Assembly: GCF_036985505.1 (NCBI RefSeq)
Contig: NZ_BTGQ01000003.1
Span: 496,001 to 560,000, forward strand
Origin: Croceitalea sp947503285
GTDB lineage: Bacteria > Bacteroidota > Bacteroidia > Flavobacteriales > Flavobacteriaceae
Direction of reading: 5' to 3'
DNA length: 64,000 nucleotides
Shown here: positions 52,424 to 62,500 of the stretch, in pieces
Layout: each line of letters opens with the position of its first letter
Numbering within the stretch: position 1 is the stretch's first letter
Notes under the pieces: generated by a model
Database searches by the model: none
Told to the model about the DNA's origin: nothing
The model's input: the letters and a program-made list of their open reading frames with translations, nothing else
Program-made: the position numbers and the translations under genes

Positions 52424-53308
52424 ATGAAAAAGCATAAAGCAGGTTTCGTAAATATTATCGGTAACCCCAATGTAGGCAAATCCACGTTAATGAATGCCTT
52501 TGTTGGTGAAAAGCTGTCCATTATCACGTCTAAGGCACAGACGACTCGGCATCGTATTTTGGGTATAGTGAACGGTGCTGATTTTCAAGTCATTCTTTCC
52601 GATACACCAGGTATTATCAAACCTGCCTACGAGATGCAGAATGCCATGATGGATTTTGTGAAGTCAGCCTTTGAAGATGCCGATGTATTGCTCTATATGG
52701 TTGAGATCGGTGAAAAAGGCTTGAAAGACGAGGCCTTTTTTAAGAAAATCAAACAGAGTAAAATACCCGTACTACTCTTACTGAACAAAATCGACACCTC
52801 TGAGCAAGCTATTTTGGAAGCGCAGATACAACACTGGCAACAACTACTGCCAAGGGCTGAAATCCATCCGATATCAGCGTTGGAGAATTTTAACGTCAAA
52901 AAAGTTTTTGAACGAATTTTAGAGCTGCTTCCCGAGGCCCCGCCGTACTATCCAAAAGACCAATTGACCGATAAGCCCGAGCGGTTTTTTGTCAATGAGA
53001 CCATTCGAGAGAAAATCCTTTTGCACTACAAAAAAGAGATTCCCTATGCCGTCGAAGTCGAAACGGAAGAGTTTTTCGAAGAAGAAACCATTATAAGGAT
53101 TAGGTCGGTGATTATGGTCGAACGAGATACCCAAAAAGGAATCATCATTGGGCATAAGGGTGCCGCTTTAAAAAGGGTCGGGATTGAGGCCCGAAAAGAT
53201 TTAGAGCAATTTTTTGATAAGCAGGTGCATATTGAGTTGTACGTTAAGGTGAACAAAAACTGGCGCAGTAATACCCGGCAATTAAAGCGCTTTGGATACA
53301 ATCAGTAG
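52424..53308 (+). CDS. era: GTPase Era
   Basis: Ribosome-assembly GTPase that binds the 3' end of 16S rRNA. 294 aa. G1 GNPNVGKST (13-21), the G2 region AQTTRHRI, G3 DTPG, G4 NKID (~residue 124). The C-terminal KH domain (~205-290) contains IGHKGAALKRVGIEARKDLE (20 residues shown). Length is usual. It lies just upstream of der, a frequent neighbour in this phylum. Confidence 0.97.
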   Translation: MKKHKAGFVNIIGNPNVGKSTLMNAFVGEKLSIITSKAQTTRHRILGIVNGADFQVILSDTPGIIKPAYEMQNAMMDFVKSAFEDADVLLYMVEIGEKGLKDEAFFKKIKQSKIPVLLLLNKIDTSEQAILEAQIQHWQQLLPRAEIHPISALENFNVKKVFERILELLPEAPPYYPKDQLTDKPERFFVNETIREKILLHYKKEIPYAVEVETEEFFEEETIIRIRSVIMVERDTQKGIIIGHKGAALKRVGIEARKDLEQFFDKQVHIELYVKVNKNWRSNTRQLKRFGYNQ

Positions 53309-53456
53309 CAGCCTTCAGGCTCTTTCAAAACCTGCTATCAAAGTTTTGGGATATTTTTTAAGGACTTCCATTTGAGGTTTTCCTTTAGACTTATCCATGC
53401 GCCAAAAGGCCTATTTCCTTTGGAAATAAGCCGTACTTTTGCCAAAAATATCGGAG

Positions 53457-54758
53457 ATGGGCGCAATTGTAGCCATTGTAGGAAGACCTAATGTTGGCAA
53501 ATCAACCTTTTTTAATCGACTGATCCAAAGGCGTGAAGCCATTGTTGATGCAGTAAGCGGGGTAACCCGCGACCGTCATTATGGTAAGACGGATTGGAAT
53601 GGAAAGGAATTTTCCATAATAGATACTGGTGGTTATGTTGTGGGCAGTGATGATATTTTTGAAAAAGAAATCGACAAGCAAGTAGAATTGGCCATCGATG
53701 AAGCCGATGCCATAATTTTTATGGTGGATGTGGAGTCTGGAGTAACTGGAATGGATGAAGATGTCGCTAAATTGTTACGCCGAGTGGACAAGCCTATATT
53801 TTTAGCCGTCAATAAGGTCGACAACGGACAAAGGGAAGCCGATGCGGTCGAGTTTTATGCTTTGGGACTTGGCGAATACTTTAGCTTATCAAGTATCAAT
53901 GGTAGTGGAACAGGGGAATTGTTGGATGCCTTGGTCGAAGTGCTGCCAGAGAACGTGATGCCCGATGATGAGCTACCACGCTTCGCTGTGGTTGGAAGGC
54001 CCAATGCCGGAAAATCATCCTTCATCAATGCCTTGATAGGTGAAGATCGCTATATCGTAACTGATATCGCAGGCACGACTAGGGATAGTATCGATACCAA
54101 ATACAATCGCTTCGGGTTTGAATTCAATCTGGTCGACACTGCCGGAATTCGACGGAAAGCCAAGGTGAAGGAAGATTTGGAATTTTATTCCGTCATGCGG
54201 TCGGTTCGAGCCATCGAACATTGCGATGTCTGTATCTTATTGTTGGATGCCACTCGTGGGTTTGACGGACAAGTACAGAACATCTTTTGGCTGGCCCAGC
54301 GCAACCATAAGGGTATTGTGATCTTGGTAAACAAGTGGGATTTGGTCGAAAAGGAGACCAACACGGTACGTGACTATGAAAAACGTATTCGTGAGGCCAT
54401 GGAACCTTTTGTTGACGTACCTATTCTGTTTATTTCGGTACTGAACAAACAACGCATCTTTAAGGCGATTGAAATGGCCGTCGAAGTCTATAAAAACCGT
54501 TCAAAGAAAATCGTTACTAGAAAACTTAACGATATCATGCTGCCGATCATTGAGAACCGGCCGCCACCAGCTTATAAAGGGAAATTCGTAAAGATCAAAT
54601 TTTGTACCCAATTGCCCACGCCTTATCCACAGTTTGCTTTTTTCTGCAACCTGCCGCAGTATGTGCGCGAACCCTATAAACGGTTTTTAGAGAATAAACT
54701 CCGTGAACAATTTGATTTTACCGGGGTACCTATGACCGTATTTATGCGGAAAAAGTAA
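53457..54758 (+). CDS. der: GTPase Der (EngA)
   Basis: 50S ribosome-assembly GTPase with two G domains in tandem, 433 aa. Domain 1: GRPNVGKST, DTGG, NKVD. Domain 2: GRPNAGKSS, DTAG, NKWD. A C-terminal KH-like domain (VKIKFCTQLPTPYPQFAFF in outline) follows. The frame opens at a TTG (53439), but that TTG is the end of a TACTTTTG octamer (53434-53441), so the ATG at 53457 is chosen; it gives the normal N-terminus MGAIVAIVG. Confidence 0.97.
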   Translation: MGAIVAIVGRPNVGKSTFFNRLIQRREAIVDAVSGVTRDRHYGKTDWNGKEFSIIDTGGYVVGSDDIFEKEIDKQVELAIDEADAIIFMVDVESGVTGMDEDVAKLLRRVDKPIFLAVNKVDNGQREADAVEFYALGLGEYFSLSSINGSGTGELLDALVEVLPENVMPDDELPRFAVVGRPNAGKSSFINALIGEDRYIVTDIAGTTRDSIDTKYNRFGFEFNLVDTAGIRRKAKVKEDLEFYSVMRSVRAIEHCDVCILLLDATRGFDGQVQNIFWLAQRNHKGIVILVNKWDLVEKETNTVRDYEKRIREAMEPFVDVPILFISVLNKQRIFKAIEMAVEVYKNRSKKIVTRKLNDIMLPIIENRPPPAYKGKFVKIKFCTQLPTPYPQFAFFCNLPQYVREPYKRFLENKLREQFDFTGVPMTVFMRKK

Positions 54759-54805
54759 GGGATTGCATCTTTTTTTGCTTTAATTTAGAGCAAATTTCAA
54801 TCCAA

Positions 54806-57097
54806 ATGCGAATCTGCTTTTACGTGTTATTTTGGGCAATTCAAGCACCTTTTTTGGTTACGGCCCAAAACGATTTTGGTACTATCGGGCCCAAAGAGGG
54901 CATTCACCTGCACCTTAATAAAACCACTTTCATTCAAGGCGAACGTTTGTGGTTCAAAGCTTATATTCAAGATGAAGCTACCAAATTGCCGTCTTTCGAG
55001 ACCACTAACCTGTATGTAGGTATTTTTGATGCTGGTGGTGAAGAGCTCAAACGAAAACTATACTATGTTGAAAGTGGCATGGCCCGAGGTGATTTTTCGA
55101 TTGATTCAACCTTGGTGAATACGGAATATACCATAAGGGCTTGGACCAACTTCATGCGAAATTTTGAAGGATATAAGCCCTTTGAACAGCGTATAAAAAT
55201 AGTGAAAGATACCGTAGACCAAGATTCCGCTAAAATCAATATGCAGATTTCCGTTTTTCCAGAAGGGGGGCAATTGATAGCAGGTGCCTACAACAATATC
55301 GGCATTTTGCTTAGTAATGGCCTTCGGCAGGGAGTGGCCGTAGACAATCTCGAGCTGATCGATGAAACGGGGCGCATCATTCAGGGTAACATTGCCACGA
55401 ATGATTTTGGTATGGGCAAGACCGGGTTTGTGGTCGATGCCGATAAAAAATACTTTCTAAGACGTCAAGGCCGACGATTACCGACGATACGACAAGAACT
55501 TCCAGAAGCCTCTCGGGGCCAATTGGGGATGAATATTGAAAATAATGGAAAGGATAAGGTGCTGCTTACACTGATAGCTTCACAAGAAACATTTTTAGAA
55601 AAGGATGGTGACACCCATACCATTGCTTTTTATCAAGATGATTTCATTCGTTTCGAAGACATGGAGGTCAATGAAACGGCGGCCGTGCTATCCATTGACC
55701 GAAAAGAACTACCTCATGGTATTTTAACCGTAGTGCTCTTTGATACGGAACTTCGCCCAATAGCCTATCGTATGTTCTTTAACCATCGAAATACCGGCCG
55801 TATTGGCCCGAATTTGGAAATTGACCATTGCTTGACCGAGTTTGGCGATTCGCTTCAAATCGATTTGATTTTACCAAAGCGCGTCAACAATGAAATCAAT
55901 CTGAGCCTATCAGTATTGCCAAACCAAAGTGAATCGTACGACCCAGACAATTCAATCGTTTCGTCATTTTTGGTTCGACCCTATATCAAATCCTATTTTC
56001 AAGATCATTACTTTTTTCAGGGGCAGGATAGAAGAAAACGCTATGAACTTGATAAGCGTTTACTTATTGAGGGTTGGGGCAAGTACGACTGGGATTCTAG
56101 AAAGCTGGAGGAAGTACGACAAAAGTTTACCATGGAAACCGGAATACCTTTCGAAGGAAGGGTGATTGATGCCGACCTAAATGAAGAACAACAAGTCTCC
56201 CTAGTAGCTGAATTATCAGGGGCATTCCGTTTTGAGGAACTTCAAAATGATAAATCCTTCAAAGGCAATATGGTGCTTTTTGAAGGCGATTCGTTGAAGG
56301 TTAGCCTGATTGGTAAAAAAGGCAGGTTAAGAAAGCCTAAGGCAGAACTTTGGTTTCAAGATAGTGACGGCCCCGCTTTGAACTATTTGGCCACGAAAAC
56401 ATTAAAAAGACAACTTGCCCTGCTCGAAAGCCCCGTTGTTATGGAGGGGCCTTTGAATATTGGCGAGCGAATCATCGCATTGGATGAGGTAACCGTGACC
56501 GAAAAGGTAACCGCCCAAAAAAAGTTTCAGATTTCGGCACTGGTAGAAGGCCGATTGATCGATGACGATGAAATAAGGAAAACGCCTGCAGTAAGCTCAT
56601 ATATCCTTAAGCTTGGGTTTTTGATTTTCGGAAATGGTGGGGAACTCGGTATTTATGTGCGCAAGCCACCTGGTTTTGCCAGGGTACCTGTGAGCATCGA
56701 CGGCATGTTGGCCCAACCAGGGGAGCTGATCGGGATGCCCTTATCAAGTGTCAGGTTCTTTACCTTTAGCAAAGACAGAAATGGGCCCTTTATTTCGATG
56801 AGCTTGAATCCAAACTATGTTCCGCCGAATCAACGCAATAAATTCGTTAAGTTCGCCATTACCAATGGTTATGCACGACCCCAAGAGTATTTTAGTCCAA
56901 ACTATCCTAATGATAATCAACAGATCTTTCAAAGTTTTGGGGCTTTATATTGGAAAGCGGACGTCGTTGTAAATGCTGAGATTCCTACCACCATCAATGT
57001 TCCAATAAAAGGACAAGGGGCCATGGAATTATTTATGGAAGGTATGACCATGGATGGCCATTTGATTACCCAAGAACAGCGTTTGGAAGTTCGATGA
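54806..57097 (+). CDS. Large exported protein with MG2-like and plug-like domains
   Basis: 763 aa; signal peptide to about residue 20 (VTAQ). The opening GIHLHLNKTTFIQGERLWFKAYIQD (outline, ~30-54) resembles macroglobulin MG2 domains, followed by other beta-sandwich segments (NMQISVFPEGGQLIAG). Around residue 560 EVTVTEKVTAQKKFQ recalls the start of a TonB-receptor plug, and MLAQPGELIGMPLSSV later resembles a plug end, but there is no barrel. Such plug-without-barrel proteins are common in Bacteroidota and unexplained. It is convergent with pbpC six bases away, and A2M lies beyond, which may hint at shared envelope work. Confidence 0.75.
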   Translation: MRICFYVLFWAIQAPFLVTAQNDFGTIGPKEGIHLHLNKTTFIQGERLWFKAYIQDEATKLPSFETTNLYVGIFDAGGEELKRKLYYVESGMARGDFSIDSTLVNTEYTIRAWTNFMRNFEGYKPFEQRIKIVKDTVDQDSAKINMQISVFPEGGQLIAGAYNNIGILLSNGLRQGVAVDNLELIDETGRIIQGNIATNDFGMGKTGFVVDADKKYFLRRQGRRLPTIRQELPEASRGQLGMNIENNGKDKVLLTLIASQETFLEKDGDTHTIAFYQDDFIRFEDMEVNETAAVLSIDRKELPHGILTVVLFDTELRPIAYRMFFNHRNTGRIGPNLEIDHCLTEFGDSLQIDLILPKRVNNEINLSLSVLPNQSESYDPDNSIVSSFLVRPYIKSYFQDHYFFQGQDRRKRYELDKRLLIEGWGKYDWDSRKLEEVRQKFTMETGIPFEGRVIDADLNEEQQVSLVAELSGAFRFEELQNDKSFKGNMVLFEGDSLKVSLIGKKGRLRKPKAELWFQDSDGPALNYLATKTLKRQLALLESPVVMEGPLNIGERIIALDEVTVTEKVTAQKKFQISALVEGRLIDDDEIRKTPAVSSYILKLGFLIFGNGGELGIYVRKPPGFARVPVSIDGMLAQPGELIGMPLSSVRFFTFSKDRNGPFISMSLNPNYVPPNQRNKFVKFAITNGYARPQEYFSPNYPNDNQQIFQSFGALYWKADVVVNAEIPTTINVPIKGQGAMELFMEGMTMDGHLITQEQRLEVR

Positions 57098-57102
57098 CCC
57101 AA

Positions 57103-59457
57103 TCAATTGGTCGATGCCATTTGTATATGTAATCGCTGTCTGATTTGAGAACCTTTATTATCCGTTGCGGTCAATTGATACGTGCCAGGTTCTATGGGTA
57201 CTATGAGCTCATGAAAACTGGTCGTTTCCCCGATATACGTGTCATCCAAATACCAAAAAACCTGACTGTCATGTTGTTGGTGGGCCAGTTTAAAGATGAC
57301 TTCCGATTTTTTGTTTCCTAAATCCTTTGGTAGTAAAACGACTTCATTTTTTTTTGGGTATAACAACGCCATACGGTCTTGAAGCCCAGACGAACATCCA
57401 CTCAAAAAAGGAGGCAACTTTTGATAATTTGGATTCGAGGTTTTGTAGTAATATTCCACCATCGGGGGTACATTGAACCAATTTTTAAACCTAATTTCAG
57501 CCAAAGGATAGCAATCCGCATTGACCTGAAAAGCCTCGCTGCTATCTAAGGCAAGTTGTTGGTGATAAGGGCATGTTTTGCTTCTTGTACCTTCTTTAGG
57601 AAGGACACCCGTAATGGTTTCTTCGCAAAACAACGATTTTCGAAAACCACTTTTGGCACAGGTTTCCAAATTTACAAGATCGTCATAGGGCGTCTCAAAC
57701 CATCCGCTATACGGTAAAACATTCAAGACATCGAAAAGAATCGGGGCGGCAGCGGTTATTCCCGTCAGGCCTGGTCGACCCTCCCCGTCGGCGTTCCCGA
57801 CCCAGATACCGATAGCGTATTTCGGGGTTGTTCCCACTGCCCAAGCATCCTTAAAACCAAAACTGGTGCCCGTTTTCCAAGCAATCGGTTGTGCGTCATC
57901 GAAGAATTGCCAGTTTTCCTCCCCACTAGGTCGATTTACCTCACGCAATGATTTGAAGGTATGGTAAATGGCACCAGCGGTAAAATTTTTTGTCTCAAAT
58001 TTTGGAACACCAAAATCAAGGATAGCGGATTTCAAGTAAGAGGCATTTGCAAATTCCTTTGTTCGATACGTACTTGAATTTTGGTTAAAATAGTTAAGTG
58101 TGGAGGCTAATGATGCATATGATTCCGTCACTTGCAGCAGTGAACTTTCGGCACCTCCTAAAATTAATGGTAACCCGTAGTGCGAAGGGGGTTTATCTAA
58201 CAAGTCCATGTTTATCGCTTTCAGCCTATTGTAAAATTTTTGAAGTCCATACTGTTGCAGAAGTCGCACAGCAGGCACGTTTAACGAACGTGATAAGGCC
58301 ATGCTGGCGGGTACTACCCCTGAGTGCCGTTTATTGAAGTTCTTGGGGTGGTACCCGTTGATAACGGTAGGAATGTCTTTGACCAGTGCATCGGGTAATA
58401 TCAGGCCTTCTTGTAGCAGGGCTGTAAATAAAAAAGGTTTCAAAGTACTGCCCGTACTTCGTTTTTTGGTCAAAATATCTACATAACGGCCGTGTGCCTT
58501 GGTGGTGGGTGCGTTGCCGACATACCCCAATATTTTTCGGGAATCCACATCCAGTACTACAATAGCAAGGTTATGGATCTCATTGTTTTTTAATTGTTGG
58601 TAATGCTGCCCTGCGATCCAATTTAATTGTTGTTGTAGGTTTTTGTTGATAGCACTGGTTATACGTTCACCAGGATGCTCTTTTTTGATACGTTCGGTCA
58701 AATGCGGGGCTATATCGGGCAGGGGCAGTGGTTTTTGGGGTAGCGGTTCTGCTAGTGCCAACTCATAGGTAATGGAATCAATGACTTTTTTTTCTAGCAG
58801 TTTTTTTAAAAGACGGTTGCGTTTTTGAAGCAGCATACCGTCATTACGCCCTGGAAAAATCAATGATGGCGCATTGGGTAAAACGGCAAGGGCCGCCGAT
58901 TGTGCCCAGCTCAATTCATGGGCCGGAATGCCAAAATAGCGCCAAGAGGCGGTTTCGAGCCCCACTACGTTGCCCCCATAAGGGGTATGCGTGGCATAAA
59001 ATTTTAAGATATCCTCTTTAGAAAACCGAAATTCCAATCGGGTGGCCATAAAGACCTCGATAAGTTTTTCGAAGTAAGTCCTTCGCTTTTGTTTTCTACT
59101 TAATCGTATGACCTGTTGCGTGATGGTGCTGCCACCGCGACGGGTCTTCTTGGTCAGGTTGTGTCTTATGGCATGGAATATGGAAATAGGATTGATGCCC
59201 GGATGTTCGTAAAAATATTCATCCTCAAAAAGAAGCACACACTTTTTAAACCGATAGGGAATGGAATCCATCTTTGGAAAACGCCATTGTCCGTCATCGG
59301 CGATACGTGCACCAATCAAGATATTTTCTGAGCTTGTAACTACTGTTGAAGTCGGCGCTTTGAACAATTGCCGTGGTAAACAAAAAACCCAGAACAGTCC
59401 TATCACTGCCAGCAATAGCAGTGGTATGCGATATTTATTTATTTTTTTGATTCCCAT
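57103..59457 (-). CDS. pbpC: Penicillin-binding protein 1C
   Basis: Bifunctional peptidoglycan synthase of 784 aa. N-terminal membrane anchor (~10-27). Glycosyltransferase domain (GT51): catalytic E78 in FEDEYFYEHPG and RRGGSTITQQV (107-116). Transpeptidase domain: active-site S337 in STLK, SxN motif S391-L-N393, and K528-T-G-T. A C-terminal Ig-like domain (BiPBP_C, last ~90 residues, e.g. VFWYLDDTYIGET) is the mark of PBP1C. It lies 56 bases after the alpha-2-macroglobulin gene on the same strand, the classic A2M-PBP1C pairing for envelope defence and repair. Confidence 0.96.
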   Translation of the reverse strand: MGIKKINKYRIPLLLLAVIGLFWVFCLPRQLFKAPTSTVVTSSENILIGARIADDGQWRFPKMDSIPYRFKKCVLLFEDEYFYEHPGINPISIFHAIRHNLTKKTRRGGSTITQQVIRLSRKQKRRTYFEKLIEVFMATRLEFRFSKEDILKFYATHTPYGGNVVGLETASWRYFGIPAHELSWAQSAALAVLPNAPSLIFPGRNDGMLLQKRNRLLKKLLEKKVIDSITYELALAEPLPQKPLPLPDIAPHLTERIKKEHPGERITSAINKNLQQQLNWIAGQHYQQLKNNEIHNLAIVVLDVDSRKILGYVGNAPTTKAHGRYVDILTKKRSTGSTLKPFLFTALLQEGLILPDALVKDIPTVINGYHPKNFNKRHSGVVPASMALSRSLNVPAVRLLQQYGLQKFYNRLKAINMDLLDKPPSHYGLPLILGGAESSLLQVTESYASLASTLNYFNQNSSTYRTKEFANASYLKSAILDFGVPKFETKNFTAGAIYHTFKSLREVNRPSGEENWQFFDDAQPIAWKTGTSFGFKDAWAVGTTPKYAIGIWVGNADGEGRPGLTGITAAAPILFDVLNVLPYSGWFETPYDDLVNLETCAKSGFRKSLFCEETITGVLPKEGTRSKTCPYHQQLALDSSEAFQVNADCYPLAEIRFKNWFNVPPMVEYYYKTSNPNYQKLPPFLSGCSSGLQDRMALLYPKKNEVVLLPKDLGNKKSEVIFKLAHQQHDSQVFWYLDDTYIGETTSFHELIVPIEPGTYQLTATDNKGSQIRQRLHIQMASTN

Positions 59458-59513
59458 AAATGCCTAAATAGTCATGTACCCTGATTTCAATGTATAAAAT
59501 GGTCAAGAAACGG

Positions 59514-62500
59514 TTACGGTATGATTTTTATCCATTTGCCCTTGTTTCTCGCGTAGCTGTTTTGGTCATACATGGCCTCTACCTGGCTGCCTGGCAGATA
59601 ATATTGACCTAAATAGGATGCATTCAATTGCACGGTAAATGTTTTGGTCTTCTTAGCACCCAAGTCAAAATAAAAATGGGTGCGATCATCGCGAACGTCC
59701 GTATAATCCGCGTTGCTATTTCCATTCCCAACGTACGAGGTGTCGACTATCTCCCAACCACTGGGAACGATTTGGGTAAGTGCAAGGTTTTCATAGTTGT
59801 CATTGGTGGTGTTGAAAACCGTCAATCGCGCTTTGAGCTCCGTTCCTTGACGTAATTCATCCACAGCAATTACAGTACCTGCACCATCGAGATAATCCAC
59901 AGTTAAGTTGAGTTTTTTTTGCTGGGCCAGTTCTTGGCCGACCGGTAATTTTCCACGCTGTGTCAGGGTGGTGTAGATGATATTCGATTGTTTGTTCGTA
60001 ATCGTTAAACGTTCTTTTGAAGCATTTACCGGTATATTTCGTTGTGCAATGGCCCTATCCGTTTTTATGGTAGTGGTCTTGCCATTCTGCACGAATTCAA
60101 TGTCAACCGATTTCCCTCCATTTTCTGAAACCATTTTTGCCATAGCCAATAGGGCATATGCCGTTTCTTGGGTGCTGTACCATTGCTGTGAAGAAAGGTT
60201 TTTGGCTAATGAGATGGCAAGTTCACGTTGTCGTTCATCTTTCAATAAGACCAAGGTTTCCAAGGCCATGGCCCTATTTCGAAATACGGAGCCATAGGTG
60301 TGGTAATCATGCTTATTTGGTTTTACGTTACTATTCGCACGCTTGGCAATGTCTTGGGCTACCTCTTTTTTACCTACAAGGGCGTACGTGGCCGCCAATC
60401 GCCATTTTGCCTCATTGCTTAGGTTTTTACTTTCACGTAGGCGGTTCATTGACGCTAGTTCAGGTTGCTGGGCCAATGCCAAGGTATATAAGCGATAGGC
60501 CTGTGTCAAATCATTGTTGTACGCCGTGGTAGTATTACTCCACTGTCGTGCCGCATTCTTTTGGTAGCGAAGCCAATCGCTTAAAAAGGTCAATGGCAAC
60601 TGATACCCTTTTTGTTTGGCCTCAAGCATGAAATGACCCGCGTATGAGGTGCCCCAGTCGTCCGCATTGCCATAACCCGGCCAGTAGCTCAACCCACCAT
60701 TGGGAGTTTGAAAATCGGCTAGTTTTTTGATTGCCGCCTTTACATTGGTCTCAATATCTTGTTTTTTGTCAAAGGTGATATCCAATACATCGTCTAGGTA
60801 GAGCTGGGGAAAAGCAGCTGAAGTGGTTTGTTCTACGCAACCATGGGGGTATTGTAAAAGGTAGTCCATTCGCTTAGAGAAATCCATGGGTGGTAGGGTA
60901 GAGAACTCTATAAAAGCACTATTGGTGCCCGAAGTGCCAAAAGGTTCAAAAGAAATGGTTTGCGATTGGTTTTCCGTCAAGGTATACAAACTGCTTTGAG
61001 TTGTAATGGGATTGGGATTTTCAACGTCAATTTCCAAGGTATTGCTCGCTTTTTCCCCAGACCCCGTAGCAACGACCTTAATGGTTTGAAAACGGGTCGT
61101 AGGATTGACCTTAAAATCAAAATTTACAATTTGTTCGCCAACGGCATCAAAAGAGATATTTTTAGAAGTAGGTCCAATAGGTTCCAGAGCTTTTTCCGTC
61201 TCGATGGAGACCTTCACGTTTTTTACTTTTTTATCCATGGCAAATATGGTTACGGGAACGGTCACGGTTTCACCGGGTGATAGTTTACGGGGTAGTGAGG
61301 TTAAGACCATCAATGGTTTTCGTACGGGAGTGGTTTTTTCGTTTTTCCCATAAGCACTTTTTTGGTTACCGGCTATTAACATGGTGCGAACCGAACCCAC
61401 ATAATTGGGCATTTGAATCTCGTGAGTGGCTTTTTCACCGGCTTCTAAGGTAAAAGGCCCTAGATAGGTGACCACAGGTTTGAAACGTTGTGCCTTGCGG
61501 TTCTTTGCCCCTTCTGCGATTCCACCACCACCTATGGCGTAAATATTATCAACACTTACGGAATAAGCCCCCATCACATCGTCGAAAATATCGAAGGTTT
61601 TGACCCCGAGCGCCTGTCTGGCATAGAAAGAACCATGAATATCAGGGGTTTTATAGCGGGTCAAATCGAGTAAGCCTTCATCAACTACGGCAAGGGAATA
61701 GGTCATGGGCTTTCTATTGGCTTCCGATACCTTGACCGTAAATGATCGTTCGGGTTCCAATATCTTCGGCATATCCAATAGCGGTTCTAGGATAGTGGCC
61801 TTATTGGTCACCAAAAGTGGTACGACCCCATATAACCGAATAGGAAGGTCATTGCTTGCCTGACCGTGGGGTTGCAGCAACGAAATGTTGACATAAACAT
61901 TGGGGGCCATTTCCGCCGTTATGGGTATAACGGCTTTTGTTTCCTTGGCCGTGGTCTCCACCCACTGTTGTGAAAGCACTTCCGAGCCATTTTCAATACT
62001 TAGTAAGGCACGACCGCCTATATCAGAAGGAAAGGTCACCAAGGCTTCTTCCCCGATAGTATAGCTTTCTTTGTTCGCGGCGAAAATCAAAATCTTAGAA
62101 CTTTCGGCATCACCGCTGGCAGGTCTTTTCCACCAATTTCTATAGAAGTAAGCCGTTCGTCCAGTGGCGTGACCACTGGCCTTGTCCAATACCCGAATTA
62201 AAAATCGCCCTCCTTCATTATCGGGAATATTGATTTTGAAATTGCCCTTGCCATCGGCTCCAGTGGTAACCTTCAATGTTTTGAAAGGACGGTGTACGGT
62301 GGCATTTTCATAACGCGATAGGTTGTCGTAACCCCGGTTCCACCACCAACGCCATTCAATTTTAAAAATTTGGATATCGAGTTTTCGGTTCGGGGCGGGG
62401 TCTCCTTTTTCATCCACGGAAATCACGTCAAAAGCAGTGTTTTCGTCAGTCAGATAAGAACCATATTGGCGCGCTTTTGGAGATTTTAAACCTACAAAGT

